A stretch of DNA of 64,000 nucleotides from Oscillospiraceae bacterium (GCA_015065105.1 SVQZ01000007.1:21237-85236); one strand, 5' to 3'; counted from the first letter of the stretch, positions 1 through 9,236 are shown. Translations and numbers: made by a program. The notes: generated by a model from the letters alone, not told the origin.

Positions 1-1
1 C

Positions 2-1441
2 ACTATCTTTGAGGAGGACTATTTAGGCGAGCTTATTGCTTACGCAAAGTCAAGAAATATCACCGTAAAGCCCCTTTTCAACAGCTTTGGACACAATACT
101 CTCATTCCCCGTCTCCACCCCGAGCTTTCCGCAAAGGATGAAAACGGCAATCCCACAAAGCACGGCTTCTGTGTTTCGGACGAGAGGGTATTCGACTATA
201 TGTTCGCCATATATGACGAGATCATAGAAAAGTATATGCGTCCCCACGGTCTTGATGCGATCGAGATAGGTCTTGACGAGGTGTACGCTTGGTTCGGAGA
301 GGATCTTGACGATATTTACGGAAAGTTCGAGCCCTACTGCCGCTGTGAAAAGTGCCGCGGTATGGATAAAAAAGAGCTTATGCTTGCTTTTATAATTCGT
401 GTGTGCAAATACTTGAAGTCCAAGGGAATGAAGAGTATTTATATCTATCACGATATGCTCTTTGAGATATTTGATATAGTAAACGAAGAGTTGGTTGAGC
501 TCTTCAAGAAGGAAGATATCTATGATGTTGTTGTTCTTGACTGGTGGAGCTACACAAAGGAAGAGGACGTATTCCAAAAGAGAGAGATAAACAGTCTTTT
601 CCGTTCTATCGCAAAGCCCTTTACAGGCTACTACCATTGGGTCGTTCCCATGGAATACAACAACAATATCTATGCTCATGCAAAGCTTATAAAGAAGCAC
701 GGCTTTGAGGGTATCGAGTCCTATTCCTCCTTTGAATATTGCTTCGACAGACCCTTCATGTATCAGGCGGAGCTTGGTTGGAATATTGACACAGTTGAGG
801 ATTATGAAGCTTTTCTTGCACGCTATGCGGCAAACCGTTTCCCCGAAAGTACGAAGGAAGCAAAGAAGGCTCTTGATATAATGGCGAAGGTTATGGAAAA
901 TGACAGAACCGCCAATAAGATGAACAGCCTTGAATACTATTGGTTTACATACGTTACCGCAGACGAGGAATATCCCCGAAACTATCCCGGCGGTGCATAT
1001 AAGAAGATCCTTGATGCCAAGGACGAGTATATTGCATACTTTGAAGAGACCATTAAGGCGACAAAGCAGGCAATGAGCTTCTTTGCAAATAAGGAAAGTG
1101 AAATTTCAAGAGTATGGTATGCCATAGCAAAGCATTATTATACCTATTCCTGCGAGTATTACACTATGGTGAAACTGGCAGAGGGTTATAATAACGGCAG
1201 TATCGACAAAGAGGGTGTTATAATTCACTTAGAGGAGCTTCTCAAGCTTCATGAGGACTTCATGGCTACGGTTGAGGATACCCGTATCGAGGCAAACTCC
1301 TATGTTTATATGCGTAACCATTCTATAAACCGTCAGGTTTACGTTGACCTTATCAACTACTTTAAGACTACAGACGATCCCAAGCTTGAGCTTTGCGACC
1401 TTAGTTATGCCGCAAGCGAAAGATTTAATAAATTAAGATAA
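2..1441 (+). CDS. GH20-like TIM-barrel glycoside hydrolase (5' partial)
   Basis: The reading frame is open from base 2, so the N-terminus lies outside the window and about 479 residues are visible. The visible start has a barrel-strand pattern (ITVKPLFNSFGHNTLIPRLHP) followed by IEIGLDEVYAWFGED. The DE pair sits where GH20-type hexosaminidases carry their catalytic Asp-Glu. A CRCEKC motif follows, as in some GH20/DUF4838-type proteins. The C-terminal half is helical. No membrane anchor is visible in this part. It ends 14 bp before the ceramidase-like gene, so the two are probably co-transcribed. The family call rests on fold-level resemblance; another TIM-barrel hydrolase family is possible. 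Confidence 0.6.
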   Translation, partial: TIFEEDYLGELIAYAKSRNITVKPLFNSFGHNTLIPRLHPELSAKDENGNPTKHGFCVSDERVFDYMFAIYDEIIEKYMRPHGLDAIEIGLDEVYAWFGEDLDDIYGKFEPYCRCEKCRGMDKKELMLAFIIRVCKYLKSKGMKSIYIYHDMLFEIFDIVNEELVELFKKEDIYDVVVLDWWSYTKEEDVFQKREINSLFRSIAKPFTGYYHWVVPMEYNNNIYAHAKLIKKHGFEGIESYSSFEYCFDRPFMYQAELGWNIDTVEDYEAFLARYAANRFPESTKEAKKALDIMAKVMENDRTANKMNSLEYYWFTYVTADEEYPRNYPGGAYKKILDAKDEYIAYFEETIKATKQAMSFFANKESEISRVWYAIAKHYYTYSCEYYTMVKLAEGYNNGSIDKEGVIIHLEELLKLHEDFMATVEDTRIEANSYVYMRNHSINRQVYVDLINYFKTTDDPKLELCDLSYAASERFNKLR

Positions 1442-1455
1442 CGGAGGTACCCAAA

Positions 1456-2790
1456 ATGAAATGCGGTGCTTATGAAATGCAGATAACCCCTTGCATAGGT
1501 ACGACTCTTCCGGGATATTTTGAGTTCAGATATGCAGACGATATCCTTGACGAGCTTTATGCAAAGGCTGTAATATTTGATAACGGAGAATTGGTAACAG
1601 GCTTTGTTGCTCTCGATATTCTCCACGTTAATGCACGTATGGTTGAGATGATACGTGACCGCTTTGAAAAGCTGACAGGTATCAAGGGTACCAATCTTAT
1701 GGTAACGGGTACCCATACACATACCGGTCTTCCCATGGAATACAACGATGAATTCAGCATCGTTGATGAGGATTGGATAAAGTTCACCTGCACAAAGGCT
1801 GCCGACTGTGCTTATATTGCATACAAGCACAGAAAGGATTGCCATATCGGTTACGGTTATACCGAGGAATACGAGCTTTCCTTTAACCGCCGCTTCTGGC
1901 AGAAGGACGGAGTTGTTCGTACCTGGCCCGGTATATGCAACCCTGCAAACGTTAAGGAGGCAGGTCCCGTTGATCCCGCGATCGACGTGCTTCGTATCGA
2001 CGATCTTGACTGTAATCCCATTGCGGTCATCACCTGCTTTGCAAACCACCTTGATATGATAGGCGGTACTGCCTTCTCGGCAGACTATCCCGGCGAGCTT
2101 TCACGCAGCTTAAAGCAGGCTCTCGGTATGGAGGTCGTATCACTTTTCTTAAACGGCTTCTGCGGTGATATCACCCATATCGACTATAACGGCAAGCATC
2201 CTTTCGGAAAGAACGGTCATATCAAGTGCGGAAGAATTTTAGCAAACGACGTTCTCTCTATTTATGACAGCATTCTCTGTATTGATACAAATGAGCTTGG
2301 ATGCAATTCTGCAGTTAAAGTCATCGACCGTCGCCAGCCCACAAAGGAAATGTATGAGTGGGGTAAAGCTTACCTTGCGGGCGAGATCGAAAAGGCAGAG
2401 GAGGCTATAGAGGAAGGGGACTACGAAAAGCCCTCCACAGGCGATAACGAGCTTATGGAACGCTCTTATGCAAAATGTAACGTGAATCTCTATGAGAATC
2501 CTATTCTTAACGAAAAGGTAGAGCTTCAGGTAATCAAGGTCGGTGACGTTTACTTCAACGGTGCACCCGGTGAGATATTTGCCGAATTAAGCTTTGACCT
2601 TAAGGAAAAGTCTGCAAATGAACGCAACGTTAACGTTGAGCTTGCAAACGGCTGTTACGGTTATATCGCAACAAAGAAAGCATTTTCCGAGGGTGGCTAT
2701 GAGGTTACTCTCGACCGCTACGTAAATATGTCGGAGGATACAGGGGATATCATGGTAGATACCCTCGTGGAGCTTCAGAAGGATCTTTAA
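1456..2790 (+). CDS. Neutral ceramidase-like protein
   Basis: 444 residues resembling the N-terminal domain of neutral/alkaline non-lysosomal ceramidases. Seen: the metal-site motif HTHTG (residues 87-91), FANHLD (H198) and an NGFCGDITH segment near residue 223. In characterised neutral ceramidases the last segment is GDVSPN with the nucleophilic Ser; here Thr230 stands at that place, so true ceramidase activity is doubtful. There is no signal peptide, so it is predicted to be cytoplasmic. The start is supported by GGAGG 9-10 bases upstream of the ATG. The last 170 bp are duplicated 3.6 kb downstream, beyond the DUF262 pair, and the gene itself is intact. Confidence 0.75.
   Translation: MKCGAYEMQITPCIGTTLPGYFEFRYADDILDELYAKAVIFDNGELVTGFVALDILHVNARMVEMIRDRFEKLTGIKGTNLMVTGTHTHTGLPMEYNDEFSIVDEDWIKFTCTKAADCAYIAYKHRKDCHIGYGYTEEYELSFNRRFWQKDGVVRTWPGICNPANVKEAGPVDPAIDVLRIDDLDCNPIAVITCFANHLDMIGGTAFSADYPGELSRSLKQALGMEVVSLFLNGFCGDITHIDYNGKHPFGKNGHIKCGRILANDVLSIYDSILCIDTNELGCNSAVKVIDRRQPTKEMYEWGKAYLAGEIEKAEEAIEEGDYEKPSTGDNELMERSYAKCNVNLYENPILNEKVELQVIKVGDVYFNGAPGEIFAELSFDLKEKSANERNVNVELANGCYGYIATKKAFSEGGYEVTLDRYVNMSEDTGDIMVDTLVELQKDL
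2621..2790 (+). repeat. Direct repeat, copy 1 (3' end of ceramidase-like gene)
   Basis: These 170 bp match 6411-6580 at 163 of 170 positions, including the stop codon position. Six of the seven differences are synonymous; the seventh changes Glu to Asp. The two copies flank the DUF262 cassette as direct repeats. Confidence 0.95.
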
Positions 2791-2793
2791 TTT

Positions 2794-2819
2794 AAAAGGG
2801 CAACTCTTGTTGCCCTTTT
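2794..2819 (+). terminator. Rho-independent terminator
   Basis: An 11-bp perfect stem (AAAAGGGCAAC / GTTGCCCTTTT) with a TCTT loop begins four bases after the ceramidase-like stop codon. Confidence 0.85.
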
Positions 2820-2864
2820 CTGCGAATGAAATCATTTGTATTAATTCATTAAAGGAGTTTAATT

Positions 2865-4337
2865 ATGTCAAACTTGACATTGGGTATTACTAAAGTTGGG
2901 GATCTGCTGAACAAAAATACAATAACGCAAAATAAAAACGGCAAACCTATTGAAAAAATAAATCTGTTGATACCTGAGTATCAACGGCCGTATAAATGGA
3001 CTGCAAAAAATGCAAATCAGTTACTTGATGATATTATATTTGCCAAAAATGAAAATAAAGAGGTTTACCGTGTTGGTACTTTAATATTACATAAAGACGA
3101 GAATGGTTATAATATCGTAGATGGACAACAGAGAATAACAACCTTTTCATTGTTATTTAAAGCTCTTGGTGTTAAAAACATCTCTTTTTTAGATCAGCGG
3201 CTTATCAATAATCCTTATAATAAGTATAATGTTATCAATAATTACCGTACGTTAAAACGTCGTTCAGATAATTTAACTAAAGGCAAAAAGGAAATCCTTG
3301 AGTATATACAAAATAATTGTGAGATGATAGTTGTTATTACCGAAGATATTTCAGAAGCCTTTCAATTTTTTGATTCACAAAATGCCCGAGGTAAAAAATT
3401 ATATCCTCATGACCTGTTAAAAGCATATCATTTAAGAGAGATGAATGATTTTGATGCAGATAATACCGAAAAGACCGTTAAAATATGGGAAGATTTAGAT
3501 CAAAAAAAATTGGCTGATTTGTTTTCAGAATATTTATACCGTATAAAAGAATGGGTAAAAGGGAACAAAACAGGAGAATTAAATGAGCAGAATATTGATA
3601 TATTCAAAGGTGTAAATTCGCATGATAATTTTCCTTATGCACAGTATTATAAAGGTGCGTATGCTTATGCAGACAATATAAATCGCTCAGCAATTCCTTT
3701 TGTAACAGGAATGCAGAAGCTTATTCCATTTCAATTGGATACACCGATAATTGCCGGTAAACCCTTCTTTGATTATACTAAACATTACTTTGACATTTTG
3801 GAAGACATTAAAAATAATGATAAATATATTGGTTATTTTATTAATGATAATGAAGTGGTGAAAACACTTGAACTGCCAAAATATAAAAACGGGGTTGGTA
3901 ACGGTATAGCAAGAAAAATGCTTGACACGGCGATTCTTTTATATGTTGATCGTTTTTGCCCCGAAAAACCGAGTAAAGCAGATATTGAAATGTTAGATCA
4001 ATTCTTCATTTTTGCTTTTATTTGGGCGTATTCATTAAGAGCTCAGTATCAAAACTTAGGTTGGGCAGCGGCACAGAATTATATTATGGGTAATAGTAAT
4101 AAAGAATTATTAAATTCTTTTAATATTTATAAAATAATAACTGAAAGCGATTCACCTATTATATTACTTAGTATTCTTTCGGATAAATTAGTTCCTTTGT
4201 CATTTGTAAATTTGCCGATTTACGATAAAAACAATAAAGCCAAGCTTGAAAATGTTGAAAAAAAAGATGATAAAGGAGTATATCAAAACTATTTGTATTT
4301 CTTTTTAAAGTATAACTTTTGGAGGGGAGAAAAATGA
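2865..4337 (+). CDS. DUF262 protein, GmrSD-like partner A
   Basis: 490 residues. The N-terminal DUF262 (GmrS/ParB-like) signature is clear: YQRPYKW at 39-45, DGQQRITTF at 86-94 and SQNARGKKL at 171-179. The rest is helical, and no DUF1524 HNH motif is visible at the C-terminus. In GmrSD-type systems DUF262 is the nucleotide-binding part and DUF1524 the nuclease; such genes act in type IV restriction and phage defence. Its ATG has an AAAGGAG site. It overlaps the next DUF262 gene by ATGA, so the two are translationally coupled. The gene is visibly AT-rich compared with its flanks, suggesting transfer. Its exact target is unknown. Confidence 0.85.
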   Translation: MSNLTLGITKVGDLLNKNTITQNKNGKPIEKINLLIPEYQRPYKWTAKNANQLLDDIIFAKNENKEVYRVGTLILHKDENGYNIVDGQQRITTFSLLFKALGVKNISFLDQRLINNPYNKYNVINNYRTLKRRSDNLTKGKKEILEYIQNNCEMIVVITEDISEAFQFFDSQNARGKKLYPHDLLKAYHLREMNDFDADNTEKTVKIWEDLDQKKLADLFSEYLYRIKEWVKGNKTGELNEQNIDIFKGVNSHDNFPYAQYYKGAYAYADNINRSAIPFVTGMQKLIPFQLDTPIIAGKPFFDYTKHYFDILEDIKNNDKYIGYFINDNEVVKTLELPKYKNGVGNGIARKMLDTAILLYVDRFCPEKPSKADIEMLDQFFIFAFIWAYSLRAQYQNLGWAAAQNYIMGNSNKELLNSFNIYKIITESDSPIILLSILSDKLVPLSFVNLPIYDKNNKAKLENVEKKDDKGVYQNYLYFFLKYNFWRGEK

Positions 4338-6379
4338 GTAACAAAACATTACCTCTAAGCGAGCTTTCTATTGCGGAATTGTATAATAGCAGTAAAAAAA
4401 GTATTTTTGAAGTTCCGATTTATCAAAGAAATTATGCTTGGGAAAAGGAAGAAATAACAACGCTTATACAAGATGTTTATGATGCTTATAAAAAAGGATC
4501 TGATGTATATTTTATAGGAACTCTTGTAACATTTGTAAAGGATGACAATGTTTACGAAGTTATCGATGGTCAGCAAAGGCTTACAACAATAAATCTCGTT
4601 TTAAATGCACTTGGTATAAAACCTAATAATCCTCTTACATACAAAGCACGAAAAAAGTCAAATAACACAATTAAAAATATTCCGGATTTTAACATTGAAG
4701 AGAGAGATAATGGGATCATTAACGGATATAATTATGCTAAGACAGCAATTAAAGAGATAATTGAAGAAGGTTGTGTTGAAGAATTTAGATCCTATTTTTT
4801 AGATTATGTTCATATAATTCGTTATGATGTACCGAAAGATATTGATCTGAATCATTATTTTGAAATAATGAATTCAAGAGGAGAACAGCTTGAAAAGCAT
4901 GAAATTATAAAAGCACGTTTGATCGGAATGTTAGAAAACGATCACGACAAATCTATATTTAACAATATATGGGAATGTTGCTCTGAGATGGGGGTATATA
5001 TACAGCAAAAATACAATGATTCTTGTGTTTTTGGTGAAAATATTTGTGAGTTTTCTATAGGATCGTTTGAAGAGATCATTTTTGAACAGAAAAACAATGA
5101 AAAGACTATTTCTATCAATGAATTGATAGAAAATGAAACATCTACTGAATTCAATAATCCGAATTTAAAAGATGAAAGACCTGATTCGTTTCAACCGATT
5201 ATTGACTTCCCTAATTTTCTTTTAACTGTTTTAAAAGTCACAAGAATTATAAATGAATCTGACTTTAATCCTTTGCTGTTTAACTTGGATGATAAAGAAT
5301 TAATTAACGAGTTTGAACAACTTGACTTTTCTAAATATGGTGGTGAATCGAATTTCAGTAAGATTTTTGCTTATAATCTATTAAAAGCAAAATATCTTTT
5401 GGATAACTATATTGTTCATCATTCAAATGAAGATGACAGTATAGATAATAATCCTTGGAAACTTCAGTATTGGCATAAAGATAAACGTCACGGTTTGCTG
5501 AAAAATTTGAGTGAAGATATTGATTCCCAACAAAACTTGTTACAATTATTGTCTATGTTCGAGGTTTCGTTCACTCCAAGGCAGCGAAAAAATTATTTAT
5601 TTTATTGTTTACTGTTTTTATTCGACAATTATACCACCGAAACTTATGATGAAGAGATTTTACCTAAATACGAAAAATTTCTTGAAGATTTAGCAGAAAA
5701 GTATCTCTGTGATGTGTACATGATTCATGAAAAACTTAACAATATTAATGTACCAAAACCCGGTAGTTTTGACGAAGCAATATTGGTAAATAATCGTTTG
5801 TATTTGTCTTCTAAAGGAGTTAACAGGGATGAGTTTGAAAGAATATACGGAAATGGTAATTTTGCATCAAAAGGTGTACCTTTGTTCGTGTTCAATTACA
5901 TTGATTATAAAATATGGAAGTATTATGCTTATACCCTTCGTGGCGAAAAAACGAAGGAAGGTAGTACAGAACGAAAGCAATTTTTTGATAAACTCGGTTG
6001 CGGGGATTTTGGTCTGGATATTTTCAACCAGTTTTATTTTTCAAGAACAAGAAGAAGTCTGGAGCACTATTTTCCGCAAGCCAATATATCTGATGATATA
6101 ATTGACATTAATCAAATTAATTGTATTGGTAATTATGCAATGATCGGTAGTGATGTAAACAGTTCGGGTTCCAATTGGAGCCCAAAAACAAAACTGGATC
6201 ATTATCTTGATTCTTCGGGTAAGATAAAACAAGTAAGTGTTGCTTCTTTGAAATTTATGATTATGATGCAAATCTGTAAGGATAATTTGGGCAAGAAGCA
6301 GAATGGAAACGAATGGACTTTCGAAGATATTAAAAATCACCAAAACTGTATGTTAGATATTTTATTGATGACAATATAA
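4334..6379 (+). CDS. DUF262-DUF1524 protein, GmrSD-like partner B
   Basis: 681 residues from the ATG at 4334, which lies 6-7 bases after GGAGGGG; an upstream TTG at 4319 would overlap that site and is less likely. The N-terminus carries DUF262 motifs: YQRNYAW (30-36), DGQQRLTTI (78-86) and NSRGEQL. The C-terminus has a DUF1524-type HNH-like signature: LEHYFPQ (H578), then CIGNYAMIGSDVN about 20 residues on. Family knowledge makes this the likely nuclease of the pair. The start overlaps the stop of partner A by ATGA. It is AT-rich like partner A. A phage-defence role is inferred from family and context, not shown. Confidence 0.85.
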   Translation: MSNKTLPLSELSIAELYNSSKKSIFEVPIYQRNYAWEKEEITTLIQDVYDAYKKGSDVYFIGTLVTFVKDDNVYEVIDGQQRLTTINLVLNALGIKPNNPLTYKARKKSNNTIKNIPDFNIEERDNGIINGYNYAKTAIKEIIEEGCVEEFRSYFLDYVHIIRYDVPKDIDLNHYFEIMNSRGEQLEKHEIIKARLIGMLENDHDKSIFNNIWECCSEMGVYIQQKYNDSCVFGENICEFSIGSFEEIIFEQKNNEKTISINELIENETSTEFNNPNLKDERPDSFQPIIDFPNFLLTVLKVTRIINESDFNPLLFNLDDKELINEFEQLDFSKYGGESNFSKIFAYNLLKAKYLLDNYIVHHSNEDDSIDNNPWKLQYWHKDKRHGLLKNLSEDIDSQQNLLQLLSMFEVSFTPRQRKNYLFYCLLFLFDNYTTETYDEEILPKYEKFLEDLAEKYLCDVYMIHEKLNNINVPKPGSFDEAILVNNRLYLSSKGVNRDEFERIYGNGNFASKGVPLFVFNYIDYKIWKYYAYTLRGEKTKEGSTERKQFFDKLGCGDFGLDIFNQFYFSRTRRSLEHYFPQANISDDIIDINQINCIGNYAMIGSDVNSSGSNWSPKTKLDHYLDSSGKIKQVSVASLKFMIMMQICKDNLGKKQNGNEWTFEDIKNHQNCMLDILLMTI

Positions 6380-6410
6380 ATATTTGATTTAAGGATGATT
6401 TTAAGAAAGA

Positions 6411-6580
6411 AACGCAACGTAAACGTTGAGCTTGCAAACGGTTGTTACGGTTACATCGCAACAAAGAAAGCATTTTCCGAGGGCGGCTATGAGGTTACTC
6501 TCGACCGCTACGTAAATATGTCGGAGGATACAGGGGATATCATGGTAGATACCCTTGTGGATCTTCAGAAGGATCTATAA
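6411..6580 (+). pseudogene. Orphan 3' end of ceramidase-like gene (direct repeat, copy 2)
   Basis: This is an in-frame copy of the last 56 codons of the ceramidase-like gene (RNVNVELANGCYGYIATKKA to QKDL, stop). It lies 31 bp after the stop of the second DUF262 gene and has no promoter or start of its own. It is 163/170 identical to 2621-2790, with nearly all changes silent, so it was recently part of a functional gene. Homology starts at AACGCAACGT; upstream sequence does not align. Confidence 0.9.
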
Positions 6581-6586
6581 AGCAAT

Positions 6587-6616
6587 AACAGGACGGATCC
6601 TGAGATCCGTCCTGTT
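6587..6616 (+). terminator. Rho-independent terminator after the orphan gene end
   Basis: A 13-bp stem (ACAGGACGGATC / GATCCGTCCTGT, CTGA loop) followed by a short T run. It may be the original terminator of the ceramidase-like transcript. Confidence 0.75.
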
Positions 6617-6634
6617 TGTGAAGTAAAAGATATT

Positions 6635-6664
6635 TTGCATACCGAACACGCGAGCCTTTATAAT
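6635..6664 (+). promoter_or_regulatory. Promoter of WG-repeat lipoprotein gene
   Basis: TTGCAT, 18-bp spacer, TATAAT, ending 29 bp before the ATG at 6694. Confidence 0.6.
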
Positions 6665-6693
6665 ATAATTACTTTTAAGCAAGGAGAAATATT

Positions 6694-7926
6694 ATGAAAA
6701 GGATCATTACATTATTAATTGCAGGAGCAATGCTTCTCGGTATGTGCTCATGCAGCGTAAGCCGACCCCCTGTAGAAAGGGAAGAAAATGTTGCTGTCGA
6801 GGAAAAGAAAAAAAAGGAATCCTCACAGCAAAATGACTCCGAAAGCATATTCGGTGAAGCGTCCGAGGAGGCGGAAAAGCCATATACGGTAATTGCCGAG
6901 AATGTCTTTAGCGAGGGCGATATTCAGCCTGTTTATGGAGACGGTATCATGTACACCTTCGGTTACTGTGAGTATAACGACGGTGAGGAGATCTACCTTG
7001 TTGATTATGAAGGAAAAAAGACTGCCGTCTTAGGAGAATATGATTCAGAGGAGAGAAGGGTCTCCTACTGTGATGTCTGCGGTGAATACAGAGTTGGCTC
7101 TTATACCGTTGATCCCGAAACGCTTCAGCTTATTAATAATTACGAGGGACACGGCGGTAGAAGTATTGTAGGCTTTGATCCAGATTCGGGTATATTCTAT
7201 GATCTATGGGGCGATTGGCCTACCGAAATGACCGAATGGGATGCTTGCAGTGTAGTTCCCGTGGTTAAGCCGGTAGAGGCTACCGAGGAACAGATAACGT
7301 ACGGTTTGGAATATGGCTGTGAGCTTACCGGTGAATATGTGCTGACCTTGGGTAATAAAGCGGTGGAACGGGGCTATGAATATGCCCTTGAATTTGACAG
7401 TGACGGTATTGCGGCACTTTGTAAGGAGGGTAAGTGGGGATATTTCAACTCTGCAGGCGAACAGATATTACCCTGCGAGTATGATGCATCTGCTTATACA
7501 TATACGGATTACAGTATAGACAGAAAGGTGTCTATCCCCTATTCCTCCTCCTTTGGCTATATAGCAGTATGTAAGGACGGAATGTGGGGCTATGCAGACC
7601 TTGAGGGTAACATGGTCACCGATCTTGAGTTTGAGGAAGCACGTCCCGTTTATATGGGCAAGGCATGGGTAAAAATGGACGGTGCATGGTCGGTTATTTC
7701 CTTCGGAGAATATACGGATATTATAAGCGAGGAGGAGGCTTCCGCCATTGCCGGGGAATACGGTGATGATGTGACCTATAGTCCCGAGCTTAACGGCAAG
7801 TACTACGGAACTGTCTCCTACGGCTTCAGAAATGTGGACGAATACGGATATTTAAGCGACTTCTGGGTACTTTTTAACGGCGAGGTATATACATCGAGTT
7901 CGAGAAACTACGAATATAATTTCTGA
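6694..7926 (+). CDS. WG-repeat lipoprotein
   Basis: 410 residues. The N-terminus is a lipoprotein signal with lipobox MCSC (Cys20), followed by a charged, Lys/Glu-rich linker, so the protein is predicted to be anchored on the outer face of the membrane. The middle carries WG-type repeats (KWGYFNSAGEQILPCEYD, MWGYADLEGNMVTDLEFEEA, and a degenerate third ending GAWSVIS). WG-repeat proteins have no defined general biochemical role. AAGGAG precedes the ATG. It is a single gene between a promoter and a terminator. Confidence 0.8.
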   Translation: MKRIITLLIAGAMLLGMCSCSVSRPPVEREENVAVEEKKKKESSQQNDSESIFGEASEEAEKPYTVIAENVFSEGDIQPVYGDGIMYTFGYCEYNDGEEIYLVDYEGKKTAVLGEYDSEERRVSYCDVCGEYRVGSYTVDPETLQLINNYEGHGGRSIVGFDPDSGIFYDLWGDWPTEMTEWDACSVVPVVKPVEATEEQITYGLEYGCELTGEYVLTLGNKAVERGYEYALEFDSDGIAALCKEGKWGYFNSAGEQILPCEYDASAYTYTDYSIDRKVSIPYSSSFGYIAVCKDGMWGYADLEGNMVTDLEFEEARPVYMGKAWVKMDGAWSVISFGEYTDIISEEEASAIAGEYGDDVTYSPELNGKYYGTVSYGFRNVDEYGYLSDFWVLFNGEVYTSSSRNYEYNF

Positions 7927-7945
7927 TATTGCAAAATGTGGTATG

Positions 7946-7981
7946 CACCTCGGGGGTCTGTTGACCTTTGGGGTGTTTTTC
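7946..7981 (+). terminator. G-U rich terminator
   Basis: CACCTCGGGGGTC and GACCTTTGGGGTG pair over 13 positions if G-U pairs are counted, with a TGTT loop and a T5 tail. Confidence 0.6.
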
Positions 7982-8066
7982 TGAAACAGCAAAATGATTA
8001 CAAAAGATTATATACAAACGGGGAAAGTTGTGCTGTGATCGAGATATCATTAACGGAGGTTTGGAT

Positions 8067-8171
8067 ATGAAAAGGTCTGCCGGTGTTTTCTTTTCATGCG
8101 TTTTTATCATAATATTGATTTCAGCTTTGTCTTTGGCAATGTCGGTACACGCCGAGGAATATTCGGGCTAA
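8067..8171 (+). CDS. Small signal-peptide-like ORF (34 aa)
   Basis: This ORF encodes 34 residues that read as a complete signal peptide (MKRSAGVFF, a hydrophobic core, then MSVHAEE) and stop after EEYSG. AACGGAGG lies 7 bases before the ATG, a near-perfect site. It is either a small secreted peptide or the 5' relic of a lost secreted-protein gene. The flanking gap (7927-8238) holds otherwise only terminators. Confidence 0.45.
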   Translation: MKRSAGVFFSCVFIIILISALSLAMSVHAEEYSG

Positions 8172-8205
8172 TGCGGTTACAGCCTTGAAAATTAGTATAT
8201 ATTAA

Positions 8206-8237
8206 AAAATCCGTTGCGGAATGCCGCAACGGATTTT
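8206..8237. terminator. Bidirectional terminator
   Basis: A perfect 14-bp stem (AAAATCCGTTGCGG / CCGCAACGGATTTT) with A and T runs on either side, placed one base from the end of the minus-strand permease gene; it mainly serves that gene. Confidence 0.85.
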
Positions 8238-8238
8238 G

Positions 8239-9171
8239 CTATACAAAAAGATTAAATAATGTAAGTATCAATGGAATTGTTGCTACCGAGAATACGGTTG
8301 CAATTCCCACACCCAGAGCCGCGTATTCAGGCTTGATATCGTATTTTTCCGCAAATACGGTGGTGGTTGCCGCTGTAGGCATTGCTGCCATAAGAACGGT
8401 AAAAAGTGCAATTGTTTCGGGAAGTCTTAACAGGATTACCGTTGCGCCTATGATAACGGGGAAAATTATCAGCTTACAAAGACAGAGCCAATATACCTTT
8501 ATGTTGGTAAAAAGCTTTTTGTAAGGGAGCTTTGCGAGCACTCCGCCGATAATGAGCATGGATATGGGGGTGGAAAGTCCGCCTAAATAATCCATGGTGG
8601 ATAAAAGGGGCTTTGGCATGGGTATCTGTAAAACGTAGATAAGAATACCTATTAAAGAGGGGATAGTACCGAAATTGATGAATATCTTTTTCGGGCTAAT
8701 CTTTATCTCCGGGTTTGCCTTGCCTAATATGTAAAGTCCGTAGGTCCACGAGAGAATGTTGAAGGAGATACAGTAAAACGCTCCCCAGAATACACCCTTA
8801 GGACCTATTACCGCCGATAAAACGGGGAAGCCGTAGAATGCGGCATTTTCAAACATTGAAGCATATTGGAATATCTGTCTTTCACTTTTATCGCGAAGAG
8901 GTCTTGAGCAAAGAAATCCGAATGCCGCTGCAATTATATGAAGCACAAGGGATAAAAGCACGATAAGTGCACCCTCTTTAAGATTTTCTGCGGAATACTC
9001 CACGTTTACAAGGGAGGAAATAAGCAGAAAGGGCTGTGCTATACATAATATCAGGTTCGAGAGTCTTTTTGAAAGGCTCTCATCGATTATATTTAATTTT
9101 CTTGATGCGAACCCCACCGTCACCAGCAGGAACATCGTTATAACGACGTTAGCCGAAACCGAAATGTCCAA
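8239..9171 (-). CDS. AEC-family permease
   Basis: 310 residues with about ten hydrophobic segments, matching the auxin efflux carrier (AEC) family of small-molecule exporters. Typical features seen are the N-terminal VVITMFLLVTVGFASRKLNI and the LCIAQPFLLISSLV segment. The start is a TTG at 9171, chosen because AAGGATAGG lies about 9 bases upstream; no ATG before residue 13 has a site. A strong promoter lies just upstream inside the end of the neighbouring glycosylase gene. The substrate cannot be told from sequence; organic or amino acids are usual for bacterial members. Confidence 0.85.
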   Translation of the reverse strand: MDISVSANVVITMFLLVTVGFASRKLNIIDESLSKRLSNLILCIAQPFLLISSLVNVEYSAENLKEGALIVLLSLVLHIIAAAFGFLCSRPLRDKSERQIFQYASMFENAAFYGFPVLSAVIGPKGVFWGAFYCISFNILSWTYGLYILGKANPEIKISPKKIFINFGTIPSLIGILIYVLQIPMPKPLLSTMDYLGGLSTPISMLIIGGVLAKLPYKKLFTNIKVYWLCLCKLIIFPVIIGATVILLRLPETIALFTVLMAAMPTAATTTVFAEKYDIKPEYAALGVGIATVFSVATIPLILTLFNLFV

Positions 9172-9207
9172 AATCTAAACCTATCCTTAATTGAAATGAT
9201 AAATTGA

Positions 9208-9236
9208 ATTGTACTACTTAAATAAAGATTTGTCAA
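9208..9236 (-). promoter_or_regulatory. Promoter of AEC permease gene
   Basis: On the minus strand: TTGACA, 17-bp spacer, TACAAT. The -35 overlaps the last codons of the uracil-DNA glycosylase gene. Confidence 0.75.
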
